Source: Laguncularia racemosa (lineage: Eukaryota > Streptophyta > Magnoliopsida > Myrtales > Combretaceae). From it: a stretch of DNA of 64,000 bases. The notes beneath the pieces were generated by a model. The model saw only the letters and a list, made by a program, of their open reading frames with translations. It made no database searches and had not been told where the DNA came from. The DNA lies in contig JBBMOL010000018.1 in NCBI GenBank assembly GCA_037954665.1, positions 4,836,001 through 4,900,000 on the forward strand, read 5' to 3'. The translations under genes and the position numbers were made by a program. Positions 33,775 through 46,082 of the stretch are shown here, piece by piece. Within the stretch, counting starts at the first letter, position 1, and each line of letters opens with the position of its first letter.

Positions 33775-34878
33775 TACATGTGTTAATCAAATGCATGTAT
33801 ACATATGGGTGCATTTGTATGGGTACTTTTATATTAATGTTCACATGTATATTTATTTTATCATAATTGATGTTTTAAGGTGTTTTAGCAAGGGAGCTTT
33901 AGGTTTAGCACCTTAATGGAAAAGTTGACCTACCTTTCCTTCAAGTACCAATCTAGATCTTCCTTCATTATGATTAAAATCCTTAGAGCATTAATAGCAA
34001 TCTTAGTTGGGATGGAAGGACTTTGTCTTGGTTAACTAACAATTCTATGAAGTAAGTTTTGAAGGACTTCTCTAGGCGAAGAAAAATCACCATCTTGATT
34101 TCTTAAATTTTTAGCCTTAGACATTACATTAAATTCAATAGGATTTGTTGTTGTAAAAGCTTGATTATCCTTCCCTTCAAATAGATAAGGAGTAATTATA
34201 ATGGCTTCTAGGAATAAGGACCTTTTAAGCAAGTTGGGTAATGTTTTATTGTGTAGCAATAATAGGATTTAGAAGAGTAGTACTTTGTTGTATAGTAACA
34301 ATAGTAGCCATCATAAAGATGAGTTGGTTGAGTAATGTGAGAGGTTAATTTAAGACCTATATATTCTCTTGCATAGTCTATAGCATATATGTGAAATCAT
34401 GAAGTGCCTCATTATGTTGCATTAGGTTTTTGGTTGTTTCTTCCTTGTAATGTTACATTCTGCTTAGAGACTTGAGGTTGTTTTAAGAGCTTTAACTTGA
34501 CCATTCGTCTTCTTTCTTGGATGTGCCATTGATGCGTAGTCACTTCTTTTTTCCAATGGAGTCATGAAAACATAGATGCGAAGATGTGTTAGGTAAGCTT
34601 CATGTGTGTAGTGCGAGTCACGTGTTTCACATGTAAAAAATAAGTATTACACTTTAAATGACACTTTAAGTCGGATAAAGTATAGAAGGATTTTAGAGGA
34701 GAAAAATGGGACTTTAATAGGCTCACAAATTGGTGTGATAATAGGAGAAACTAGAATACTTTACTTTTTCAATGCTTAATCTTTAGAGTAGTGGTAGTTT
34801 AAACACAAGAAGTTCAATTTTTTTTATTTGATTCGAAATATGAGATTTAAGTCCAAAACACATTGAGAGAAGAGCTAA
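33775..34878. other. Unassigned stretch with weak minus-strand coding remains
   Basis: A minus-strand open stretch at 34259-34032 contains FLEAIIITPYLFEGKDNQAF and EFNVMSKAKNLRNQDGDF. I do not recognise a family. Another minus-strand piece near 34560-34400 reads AHPRKKTNGQVKALKTTSSL. Both may be remains of a retrotransposon gag, which is a guess from the neighbourhood only. Confidence 0.3.
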
Positions 34879-35081
34879 TGAGCCTATAATCGATCTAATT
34901 CTAAGCATGAACTCTAGGAAAATCTAAAGTAACTACAACTACAATCTTTTTAGTGGTTGAACAATAACTAGAATTTTGCGATTTCTAATTTTTGTTCTTA
35001 TTGGTTTCTTATCCATTCAACACTCACCTTGACTCAGACTACTCTTGACCTAATATTGAATCCTTGACTTTGCCCTTGGCA
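34879..35081 (-). repeat. Left (3') LTR of the gag-protease element, shortened
   Basis: Only 203 bp remain of an LTR that is about 776 bp on the right side. Both ends are shared, so the middle has been deleted. The boundary near 35081 may lie a few bases to the right, because similarity continues for about 14 bp. Confidence 0.55.
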
Positions 35082-35089
35082 TTCTGATT

Positions 35090-37200
35090 CTTATAATCTG
35101 CCTAAGGATGACAAAGATTCACCCTTGAATCTCGAGTTAGTCTTGTCCCATGTTAATGAGGATCAATCCTCCATGCAAACAAACTCTTCTACCTTTCTTT
35201 TAGCTTTCCCTTGCAATCCTATCTCTTTTTAATTTCTCTTAGACACGTTAGTGCCAAAACAAATTGTTTTCCACCCTTTAAGAAGGTATAAATGTTTTTT
35301 AACCCATTGTAAAGAGCCCTAACATCATGCATCTAAGGTTTTCCAAGCAATATTTGACCCACATGCATGACTACAATATCACACAACTATTCATCGTCAT
35401 ACTTCGCAATCTACAATGGAAATTTGACCTGCTTAGTAATATAGATTTTACCTTTCTCTCCAAACAAATGCAAAGTGTATGGTTATGGATACAATATCGT
35501 CTTCAACCCCAAAGCATGGACAAAAGTTATGAAGGCAACATTTATAACTTCCACTATTGATCACTAAAGTGCATGTTTAACCCTTCATTAAGCACTAGGG
35601 GGTAAAGAACAGGTTGTCTTTCTATTCAACATCAATTGGTTGCTCATAAAGTAGAGTTCTCCTAATGACAAGTGGCATAAATTGTGTAAGTTATTCTTTA
35701 TTAGCTTCAACATTAACACAATCTTCAAACTCATAATCTTTCATATGCTCTTCTAAAGCCACAACCAAATCTTCCTTTTCTTCCTCACTTTCTATTTCAA
35801 GTTGTGGAACATCACCCTTAATAATAATAACTCTTCTATTTAGACACTTAAAGGCTAGATGCCTAAATTCTTAACATTTAATGTATTTGATTTGACTTGA
35901 TTTCTTCTTGTACTATTCATTCTCTTGCATTTTGTATAGAATAAGAGTGGATTTGCTAGTATTACCCTTTTTGTAACTCTTGAATACCCAATGTTCAAAG
36001 TTTGTATCCTTGGGTAATAATTCTTCTTTAGGCTTCTCTCTCACTTAGCGATCTTCAGTTTTACAATAAGAACTTTGTGGTTTGGTTTACTTCTACCTCT
36101 CAACCCTTAAGGATAGTTTGGTGACATCATCTAAGGTCTTATATGGTAATACCTCTACAATATATGCTATTTCATATTTTAGGCCAGAAACAAATCTTGT
36201 TGTAGTTTGCTCAACAGGGTTCCCTTATCTCACACTTAATGAGCAATGCCTTATACTCTTGAGTGCACTCACTGAAACTTAAACTCCCATGCTTTAGGTT
36301 CTATAGTCTTAAGAATAGTTCCTATTTATAATAAAAGGGTATGAATTTCTTCTTGAGTAGTCACTTCATCATTTTACAAGTAATAACCTCAATCTTGTCG
36401 CCATCCTTCCTCTAATCCTAAGGTTTTTCCACTATAAGGAGGCACTGTACAATCTGAAGAAACTAACTTGACTTTTGACTTTAATATGCTCGTCATATTT
36501 ATAGCACTCAAATAGTTGCTCCACTTGACTCTTCTAATCTAGATCATCACTTAGTAATCTACAACCATCAAACTTTAGAATTAATAGTTTAATAGTATTA
36601 CTTGCCGGTTACTAACTTTCACATGGTTCCTACCAAATTCATCTCCTCCTCCTTCAACTAATTCATCAACTTCATGTCGCTTCCTATCATGTCTACCCCC
36701 ATAAACATTCTTTTGAGTAGCATTTACGCCTAAGGTCTATATTAATACAGTTTGCATGGTTAACATTGTGCACATTGTTTCCACAATATTAGTTTACTAT
36801 TGATTCAATCCTTTCTCTTGACATTGCCATCATTGTTTCTAGCATCTGTAACCTTGTCTCCACTATTTCCAAACATTTTTTTTTTAACTTGTCACCACTT
36901 TAGTAGCATAACACATAACAATAACCCAACCTTAACCTAAGCCACACGCTACATACACAATAAAAAACACTTTCTTTTTTTTTTACTCCAAATTTCACAA
37001 TCCTCCGTTAACTTGCAATACAACACAATAGCAACACCTTCTTAACTCCACAACCCACATAGACAATTTAGCAAACACCTACTATGTAGTACACACAACC
37101 CCTCCAACAATAATACAGCTCAATGTACTAATAAAACTCTAGTCCTTAATTCACCAATAAAATTCAATAAGTTAGGATTTTGAGATCTTACCAATAAGTT
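35090..37200 (-). pseudogene. gag and protease of the gypsy remnant
   Basis: From right to left on the minus strand come: a gag piece with KVKLVSSDCTVPPYSGK; QEYKALLIKCEIR with TTRFVSGLKYEI; then a CCHC-knuckle-like CxEFRHLAFKC in which the first Cys is a Tyr. Next come NRRVIIIKGDVPQLEIESE, then NLFFTP with TCTLVINSGS, a protease active site with N for the usual D. KYDDEQLCDIVVMHVGQILL follows, the typical end block of this protease family. After that the sequence reaches the LTR within about 300 bp. Stops and frame changes are present. Confidence 0.65.
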
Positions 37201-37232
37201 TGTTATTCACTGAAGCTCTAATACCAAAAACA

Positions 37233-38008
37233 TGATGTGCCTAACATCAATTTGATTCCAAGCACGAATTCTAGGATAATGCGCAACAACATAGTAAGAT
37301 GATGAGCTTGTAAATTTATGAGATTTTATATATATTTGGTGATTTTTGATAAAATAGTAAAATTGATACAACAAGGGATATAAATGACTAACACAATTGA
37401 TTTGATATTCGAACAATGAATTGAAGTTCCTCAATTGATATGATTTACAATCTTTTGAAATCAACAGATTTATTTAGAGATACTCGATATTACTCATGAG
37501 TAATCCTAAATAAAGAATTGCCAGAATTAATTACAATGATTGATTGATAAGATTTGGGAAGATGCAAACTAGCTAAGGTTTAATTCTCAAAGAAAAGGAT
37601 TATTACTTAAAAAGACAATATGCTAATTATTTATTGCAAAAGAAAGACAATGTTTAAATACTCCATAAACTCTAATGGCAAACTTGTAAATAACTAAGAT
37701 TGTAAAATATAAATAAAAGTAAAAGAAGCTAGTAAAAGAAACAACAAAAACTAAAATAAAATAGTTCAGTTGCTTTAGGCACTACTAGTCAATCGAAAAG
37801 CATACTATTGACCGGTTGGTAGCATGAATCCACTATTAGGAATTTTAAACCCATTTGTCGGCCTGATGATATATGAGTTAGTGACTAGAAGTTAACTGTA
37901 ATTTTGCAATTTCCTAATTTGATCTTATTGGTTTCTTATCCTTTCAACAATTGTCTCAACCCGAACCACTCTTGACTTAATCTTGAATCTTTGACTCTAC
38001 CCTTGGCA
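37233..38008 (-). repeat. Right (5') LTR of the gag-protease element
   Basis: On the minus strand it starts near 38008 (TGCCAAGGGTAGAGTC) and ends at 37233 (GTTAGGCACATCA). The primer-site-like TTTGGTATTAGAGC (minus) sits just left of it at about 37214-37228. Confidence 0.55.
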
Positions 38009-39110
38009 TTTCGATTCCTACTAAGAGTTAAGTGGTATTTATAAAGTTTAGCAATTGATAGCCATCATCAAATTATTTTGATGATTAATTGATAAGATTA
38101 GCAAGGCTTTCTACAATCATTAATGAACTTCTAGAAGAGATATGTATAAATACAATAGCTTTAAAATGGAATTGATAGATATATAAGTCCACTAGGAAAT
38201 ATTAAGACTAGACAAATATGGGCCTAATCATATGGATCCATTATAGATTCAATTAATTAGCCTAAACCATCATTGGGCTTAAACCATTTTAGTACATTTA
38301 TGTTTTGATCCCTTTACCATAACAAACCAATAACAATGTTGATTTTAAGATATCATGAGAAGTAACATTTGGCTTTAAACATTATTGTCATTTTTTTATT
38401 TAGTCATGATATTATAAGCAAATAGGTTTAAGGAGCCTTACTAACTAAAAAAAAGTTAAGGATAAAAGCCAAATCTTGCACATAGAATGTTGGTTAGTGG
38501 GTGAGCAGATTTTAAGGCTTTTATTTAAGATTAGTATATTAATTCCCTCTCCATTTTTGAAAAATCCCACTTTAAGGTACTTAAGGGTAACTATACTAAC
38601 CAACAATGGGGTTAGGGTTGGTAGTGAGGTGGTTAGATGTAACATGACAACCCATACCTAAGATCTTTGAGAAACCATGCTTAATATATAGGAAAAAGTA
38701 CACTTTTAGTCTCCGGTGTTTGCTTATTTTCTTATTTAAGTCCTCAACTTTCTATTTCTTCTATTCGAGTTGTCAAAATTTTTCAATATTTACAAACTAG
38801 AACTTATGTTAACTTTGTTAAGTTTTTTATCTGTTATACATGTGTCAACTTATAATTGGTTGCTAATAATTAATTTGTAAATAATATTACTAAATATATA
38901 TAATTTAAGTAAAAATAATAAAAATAGCAAAAAAAAATGGAGAATAAGATAAAGAATAAAAGCAAAAGATTAAAAGAGAGAGAGAGAGAGAGAAAATGAG
39001 ATGAATCCGATCTATACTATTGTGGTTGGTGTTTGCATCAGTGATTTTGCTCATCATACATTAATGTGCTTAAATTATGGGCAATGGTATTGTTTATTTG
39101 TAAGAATAGT
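38009..39110. other. Intergenic stretch without a recognised gene
   Basis: AT-rich DNA with a (GA)n run at about 38977-38994. No open frame longer than about 65 codons looks like a protein. Confidence 0.5.
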
Positions 39111-39115
39111 ATGTG
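39111..39115. repeat. Target-site duplication ATGTG, left copy
   Basis: ATGTG precedes the LTR start TGAAGTCAG and is repeated at 44496-44500 after the LTR end. Confidence 0.7.
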
Positions 39116-42100
39116 TGAAGTCAGAAAAATTTCAAAAAATTATATAAACAATTAAAGAAAAATAAATAGAATAATAAATTATCCAAAACGTAATTTTCAA
39201 ATAATATTTGGTTAAATAATAAAATTAATTTAAATTATAAATCTAGGAATTTTAAATGGAAATTTAAAGTAAACATATATGTTCAGAATAATCAAATTAA
39301 CATAGACGTAAAAAATTCATAATAAAACGCTAAAAATATGAAATTTAAATATATTTTCGTACGCGAGCCGAATAATAAAAGAGAGACATAACAATATATA
39401 TAAAATAATATAAATATATAGATATACACACAAGAAAAAAAAGGGCAGCTGCAGTAGGGTGACGTGACCGGCCGTCATGTCCATCACGTCCCATCCCCCC
39501 TGCTCCCTCTCTCTTCCGTCTGCTTTTCTTCTTCTTTCTTCTTTTTCTTTCTTTCTTTCTTCTTCTTTTCTTTCTTCCTTCTTGGCCAGCCACCGTGCTT
39601 CTCTTCTCCTCCCGGATCTTCTTCTTCTTCCCCTCTTCTTCTCCAATTGCATCATCTTGTCCCCTGATTCTTCCCCGGACCCATGTAGATTCCCCTTCTT
39701 TCCTTCTTCCCATCGTCCCTTTCTTTTTCTTTTTCTTCTTCTTCTTCTTTGCCTTCCTTCTCCTTCACCTCCAAGGAGTTGTGTCTTCTTTAGCAACTTC
39801 CAACAACAACAATGGCGTTTGTGACAACCCCGACAACAACAACCACACTCGTCTGTCATGTTGCTGGTGCCAAGTCTCCAGCTATGTTCGCACAAGGAGA
39901 GGAGTTCGACAACAACAACGACAAGCAATAGCGACCGTAACGATGACTACAACAGCGACGAACAGCAGCGGTGATCCCAACTTCGGCGGCAGCAACAACA
40001 CAATGGCAAACAACGACCATGACGGTGATGAAGATGATCATGGCGGCAACGGCGGCCGCAACGACCTGCAGCAACTTCGGTGGCAACAACAACGGGATAG
40101 CAACAACAACCACGATCGCAACTGTGGCATAACAGCCACGCTGGCAACCACGACGACCTTTACAGCAACAGCAACAGCAGTGACGCCGACAACCACAACG
40201 ACCGCTACAGCAGCGACGACATAGTGACGACGATGGCAACGGTGGCAGTAGCTTCCAAGTCGTGTCCGTTTCGTCTTCTTCTCTAATGATGGAGGCAATG
40301 GCAGCAGCAGCGACTGGAGGAGGAAAAGAAAAATGGGGAAGGGAGAGAAGGAGTCACGTGTACGTGTATGTGCACGAGGGAAGAGGACTATGACAACAGT
40401 GGCGGCAGCAACCACGCCGGCGGCCATGACGACAACTACAGCAGCAACTACAAAAGCAAATGAGGGAAGAGGAAGAGAAACGAATGTGTATGTGTGGGTG
40501 AGAGTGTGTGGGAGCGCGTGGATGGAGGCCGTAAGTGTGTGTACGTATGTGGGGGAAAGGGAAAGGCGAGTGTGTAGTGTGTATGTACGTATGTGTATTG
40601 AAAGGGTTTGCGGTAGAGGATGATGTGTGTGCAGTGAAGGATGGTGAGATGTGCGTGAGGATGTGTGTGTGCATGTGAAGGAAGTGGGGGTGTGTGAGAG
40701 TATGTGCATGTACGCGAATGGAGGCTGTGTACATGTGTGCGTGTGAGTGTGTGTGGTTGTGTGCGATTGTGTGCGTAGATGAGAAAGATGTGTGTGTATG
40801 TGTGGATGATGGTATGGGATGTATGAGAGTGTACGTGTATGTGTAAGAAGGAGGATGTGTGTAAAGATGTATGTATTCGTATGTGTGTAGGGATGTGTGT
40901 GATGTATGTGGGAAAGTGAGTAGTGTATGTGAAGATGTGTGTGTGTTGGTGATAATGTAAGGTGTGTGTATGTGTAGAGGAGGAGCCAAGTGTGTAATGC
41001 TTGGGAGTATGCGCATAGGTGCATGAAGTGATGTAGGGTGGTATGTGTATGTGGGTGTGTGGTATATGTGTGTATAAGGGTGTGATGTATGCGAAGTGTA
41101 TGTGTATGGGGTGTGTATGTGGTGTATGTGAAAGGGGGGTATATGCATATGGATGGTGTGTGGTAAGTGCGGTTTATGTGTGTGCGAATGGATGCCATGT
41201 AGTGTGTAAGGGTGTCCGTGTATATGTATGGAAGGTGTGGAATGTGCGGAACGTATGTATGTATGTATGGAAGGCTTAGGGTGCATAGTACTAGGGTGTA
41301 TATGGATGGTGTGTGTAGGGTATGTGGCATGTATACATGTATAAGGAAGGAGTGGTATGTGTGGGCATGTATGTATGTATGTGAAATAGTGTATGGTGTA
41401 TGGAAATATGTGGAAGTTGAGGATGATGCATGTGGGATATGTACATATGAGTATGAGATGATGTACGGAGTGTAAACATGAATGTGTGGGTATGGAAGGT
41501 AAATATAGTGTGTGCAAAGTATGTGGGTGTGTATGTTCATGATGTAAGGCGTATATAGAGTATGTGAGTAGGTGTATGAGATAATGTATGGTGTGGGTGT
41601 GTGAGTATGGATATGTGAGGTGTGTAATATGTGTAGAGTATGTGGGCAAGTATGTATTGGTGGTGTGAAGTATATGTAGGGCATGTGTGTATATGTGTGT
41701 GATAGTGGTGTAGAAGGTGAAAGAAGCAGGTGTGTATGTATATACAGGTGTGTGTATGGGGTATGAAATGTGCATGTATATGGATAAGAAAATGTTGGTG
41801 CGTATGTGATGTGTGGGAAAGGTTGGTGTATGAATGATGGAAGTATGAGTGAGGAAGAAAACCAGTAGAAAGTATGAGGAACTCGTGGGTGGAAATATCA
41901 ACAAAGAAGAGAAGAAAGAAGATGATACAAACCTTTAAGGACTGCTAAATCCTGTAGGTTATCCTACAAGTAGTTCGTTGGAAGATATTAGAGATAATTA
42001 GATAAATGAAAGGTTCAAAGATGCTTCATGGACGAGAGAAGCGTCTATGATAGTGTAAATGGTAAAGGGAATGATTCAAGCAATATCCAAGATGATAGCT

Positions 42101-44495
42101 TGGGAGATATTTAGAATGAAATGGATTTCATAATGAAATGTTCAAAAGATGTTGAGGAAGATCATTCTTGGCCAAATACCCTATTGCAAGATCTTTAGTT
42201 GTCCTTTCCAAGGATATCTTGCATATATGGAAGAAGGAATTCCAAATTTGGCAAGTTAAAGACATTCCATTACTCGACTTCTACACAAAGAAAGCAGATA
42301 GTTGATCACAACAACTTGGGGTGTTGGAAGCACAAATTCAAAGGAAGTTCAACATTTGAATCTTGTTCGCCCAAATTTCCACAAGGAGGAAACTTCACGC
42401 CTTGTCATCAACCACAAGATGAGCAGAGTACACATATCGGGTGCTAGAAGACTACTAAAGTCAGGTGGAGATGTGGCTTTGTGATTGGGTTAAGGAAGCA
42501 TCGTAGAAGAATACTAACCTCGAAAGGAACACAATGGAGTTACCCGTTGGAATCTCTCGACTCTAGTTAGGACTACGACAACCCTAAATATGTGAGCAGG
42601 AAACTTAACAATATGTTACTATGTTGTGTTATATGTTGAATGCTATGCATGTGAAATTGATGTTTGTTGTGTTGCTATTTGATATGATTGTTGTTGAGTT
42701 AAGTTATGCGATAGGGAATAATGAGTTAGGAAAGAAGTCGTGAAGAATATAGGGGAATAAATGGTCCAAGAGTTTAGATGTCATTACCTTAATGATAGCA
42801 CCTAGCGCCATATCGCTAGTTTTATAACCATAAGCTTAACCCATGTTTTACAAATTGTTTTCTTCCAAATCAAACCAAAATATAGAAACTTAGCTTTTCC
42901 TTCTATAGCTACCAAGAAGGTATGCTTAGTTGGAATAGGGTGTATAGGTATCAACATGTATACATGTTAGAGTTGTTTCTTGAATGTTTATACATATACT
43001 TAACCAAATTTATTTTCATATTATATTTACAAAATACCCTCATGAGTTCAATCATATAAATCATGAGTGCAACCTTGGTTTTTTTACAACACAACGACCA
43101 TATTTTCTTACCCTCTTAAGTACGTAAGGGGAGATGTCTAGTAAATTGTCCTTAATTAAGGAGAGGTCACAAACATATATATGTATAGATATGTATATAT
43201 GTATATTATACACCGGTGTCTTGAATACATTAAAAGGAAAATGCGAGACAACCTTTCTGGCTCTCGAAAGTGTGATAAAGCACTTAAGAAGTGCGATGGC
43301 ACAGAGGTGCCAGATCAGATAATCGTAAGTCAACCCGAGCGGTTTGACATTTAAAAGAAATGGCACAAAGAGGTGCCAAGATAATTTAATTCATTATAAA
43401 ACTAGATAGGTCTACGTCCTCGGGGTTTGGGTTCAGTGTCGATGTTGCGTAACAAGAAATGCATAATCCTTGCTTATGATGAGTGAAATGGAATGTTTGA
43501 TGTTTACTTTTGTAGTATGATTGATTGTGATTGTATGAATTGGACGATATCAAAACTTGACATGCATTTTCATGAAACATTACATGAAATTGAAGGCCAT
43601 CACTGTCACAGGATGCGTCGAAAGTGATCAACAGGATCACTGTTCCGCTAAGTGCGAACTAAGTGATTAGGGAATTATCGCGCCTTGACGGTTTCGAGTC
43701 TAGCCTATCCTTGGGGGTTTTGCTCCATTTGGTGTAGAGAGGCATGGAAGCATACGGTTGAGTTAATAAAATATCCTAGTTAACAAGTGATAAGATAAAT
43801 AATCCGGGTAATGACCTAGACACTGATGGTGGCTTTGGAATCCCCAACCCAAGGTCAAAGGGGGCATAAACCCTAGACTTCACCTCGGTTACCGGAAGAC
43901 CACGTGAGATGCTGCATTCATATAGTTGTTCATGCATAGCATATGTTCAATATCTGAATTTGAATTTGCTTGTGTATGTATATGGCATACGTCTAATATT
44001 TGATTTAAGTTTGTTTGTGTGTGTGTACGTAGCATTGAAAGTATTACCATCCCATTCACTAAGCCATGGTGTGCTCACCCCCTCACAATCTTTTTGTAGG
44101 TAGAGAGTATGAAAGCTCGAGATGGGATAAAATGTGAAATGTCGAAATATTCTAAAAGACCAGAATGACAAAGTAAGAGTTATGGATGATAAATTGTTTA
44201 GATGAAAGGTTATGACCCCAATGTAAATAGAAATGTTTAAATTGAGAAATCTAGGATTTATCCTATTTTATTGATTGGTAGGGGATACCGATTATCTACG
44301 ATCATGGTTGACTGTGGGGTACAGGATCCATAGTTGCATTTTATTATCCAATTATATGCACTATAACTTGTTGTAGATGTGATTATTTACTTAGAGTCTT
44401 ATGATCTCTGACTCGTAAGACGATTATCATGTAACGAGTGCACACGTACCATGATAATTTAGTAGAGGCTTCTAAGCCCCCTTCGGGGTGTAACG
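39116..44495 (+). repeat. Very long solo LTR (5380 bp), probably chromovirus type
   Basis: It starts TGAAGTCAGAAAAATTTC and ends CTTCGGGGTGTAACG, flanked by ATGTG on both sides. No internal coding region or second LTR is present. The plus-strand order looks like an LTR: an AT-rich 5' part with TATA-like TATATATAAAATAATATAA (about 39393-39411), then a pyrimidine-rich and a CAA-rich leader-like part. Near the end is GTGTGCTCACCCCCTCACAA followed by TTTTTGTAGGTAGAGAG (about 44070-44107), a block often seen near the 3' part of plant chromovirus LTRs. The length is extreme because of about 2.4 kb of low-complexity sequence. The lineage is inferred. Confidence 0.7.
39480..41860. repeat. Low-complexity tract: TTC-rich, then CAA/ACG-rich, then TG-rich
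   Basis: Three compositional blocks follow each other. They are a C/T tract (about 39480-39790, mostly TTC/CTT), a CAA/CAG/ACG trinucleotide-rich part (about 39800-40460), and a 1.4-kb G/T-rich part with TGTG, TATG and GTATG runs (about 40460-41860). The two long minus-strand frames here are only products of the missing stop triplets in (CA/TA)n and are not genes. Confidence 0.9.
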
Positions 44496-44668
44496 ATGTG
44501 CCTTCTGATTTCAAGTCATATATACTTATGAACCCACATACAATTTCCTCATAACTTAACAAACTTAACTATGCAAATGGTGTGAACTAGTTATCTTGGT
44601 TGGTTCGATTGGAAAAAGAGGATATATATGTTTTACTAGTTAAATCTTGATGTTTCCATGAAAAAAAA

Positions 44669-44964
44669 ATGGCAAGCACTATTAAGAAAGGAAGGCTTGT
44701 TAAATGCCCCAAATGCAAACATCTTTATGGACTTGCTGGTTATTCTTCTTATCATTGTGGTGAATGTGGTTTTCATCTAAAAGCAAAGGTAAAAACGGTG
44801 TATTAGATAAATTGATAAAGAAGTTAGATGAAGAAAAAAGAAGGGCTTTAGCAAAAGGAGGGGTTTGTCATTTCGATAAGATACAAAGTATTTGCCGTTA
44901 TATAATGACGTTTCCCAACAAATGGAAAAGGAGAGAGGCTAAAAGTGTCGAGTCTAATTTTTGA
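44669..44964 (+). pseudogene. Zinc-ribbon gene fragment, EDR4-like N-terminus
   Basis: An ATG at 44669 opens 45 codons starting MASTIKKGRLVKCPKCKHLY, followed by YHCGECGFHLKAK. The pair CPKC...CGEC forms a four-Cys zinc ribbon. Together with the basic RLVKCPKC lead-in it resembles the N-terminus of plant EDR4-like proteins (RLVRCPKC...YxCGGCGxxLxAK). A TAG at 44804 ends that frame. A shifted frame continues as KLIKKLDEEKRRALAKGGVC, suggesting a frameshift. No further exons were found, and a Tat LTR begins at 44946. It is therefore a fragment or a small unrelated zinc-ribbon gene. The EDR4 link is family knowledge plus inference. Confidence 0.5.
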
Positions 44965-46048
44965 TTTCCCATTCTTAATCCGATCTATACTAGACCCTAT
45001 GCTCATCTAATGTAGATCCTCGACTTGAGTTAGGAACTTCGTTTTATTTTTGGAGTCGCCACACAACTGTTGTTGGGAAAGATTGAATTAGGACTAATTG
45101 AGCAAATTAATCGTAATTTAGACCACTAGTCGTCGTGATTCCCTCTTTTCGTTTTTTGTGAAAAGAGAAAAGGAGAAAACCAGAGTTTCTAAGTTTGGAG
45201 GCTAACCTATTAAAACCATAAGGTTACCACCCTAATCTCCTAAAATCTACTTTATCTAGAAATGTCTTTTATTTTATTTTGGTTGTCTTTTATTGTGTTT
45301 TTTAGTGAATTATTCTAGAAAAATGATTTTTATTCCTTTTTTTTTAAGGGTTGCTCCAAATGGGTGCCTATGTACCTGCAGACGAGCAAGAGAGAGAGAC
45401 AACTAATGTCTAATGGTTAGAGAGAGTGAGAGGAAGAAAATGATAATAGACAAGGTAGCTAGCTACTGGCTTATTGTAGGAGGTCGAAGGCAATAGGGTT
45501 CATAGGGGTCAATGAGAAAGCATAGCTTAAAAAATGGAGGAGATGCTAGGGTTTTGGTTTAAATGCAAATGACAAATGGGTGAACAGTAAAACTAACACA
45601 TTGCACATTGCTGCTACTTTAAAAATGAATTAGACATTCTTTTACTTTTTAATTATTGGTTTGATTTGGTTTAAATTGATTAGTTTGGTTCACCTTCTTA
45701 AACCGAAGCTTATTAGCTAAACTCAAGAGTGGACATAGAATCGTTTCGTTGGAAGGTTGGATATACAATACAAAATCAATATTAGAATTATTTGTAGAAA
45801 AATATTCACTTGTCATTGTAATTATAATGTTATATATATATATATATATAATATATAAATGTACCATCAACACAATCTAATGTTGAATAAAATAATAAAT
45901 TTAAACTTTTATTAAATATCAATTATGAATATTTAATATACTTTATAAAAATTTAAAAGAATAAACTTTTTAGTAAGATTATAAAAAATAATATAGTATA
46001 TTATAATTTTTTATACTGACTTTATACAATTATTTTACTAGTAATATC

Positions 46049-46082
<34 letters not shown>

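Larger units (their letters stand above)
34879..38008 (-). mobile_element. Minus-strand gypsy remnant with gag and protease but no RT or integrase
   Basis: The right LTR (about 37233-38008) and the left LTR (about 34879-35081) share their ends. Shared blocks include AGCATGAACTCTAGG/AGCACGAATTCTAGG and TTGGTTTCTTATCC with CACTCTTGACTTAATCTTGAA. On the minus strand the 5' LTR is followed by a TTTTTGGTATTAGAGC primer-site-like motif, then gag and protease, then the 3' LTR. The internal region is only about 2.15 kb and lacks RT, RNase H and integrase. It is either an internally deleted chromovirus or a gag-only derivative. Confidence 0.65.

Noticed and set aside
28419..33779. A target-site duplication for the chromovirus-like element
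   Set aside because: The flanks TTGCT and TACAT do not match. Age or shifted borders could explain it, so none is claimed.
39317..40239. Several 100-200 codon frames on both strands, rich in Lys/Arg/Glu or in Asn/Thr/Ala
   Set aside because: They come from the TTC and CAA trinucleotide tracts. Overlapping open frames on both strands with simple composition indicate low complexity, not genes.
40038..41904. Two overlapping minus-strand frames of more than 500 codons rich in His, Thr, Tyr, Ile and Pro
   Set aside because: They are translations of (CA/TA)n microsatellite DNA, which lacks stop triplets in several frames at once. There is no domain, no codon bias, and the frames overlap each other in different registers.
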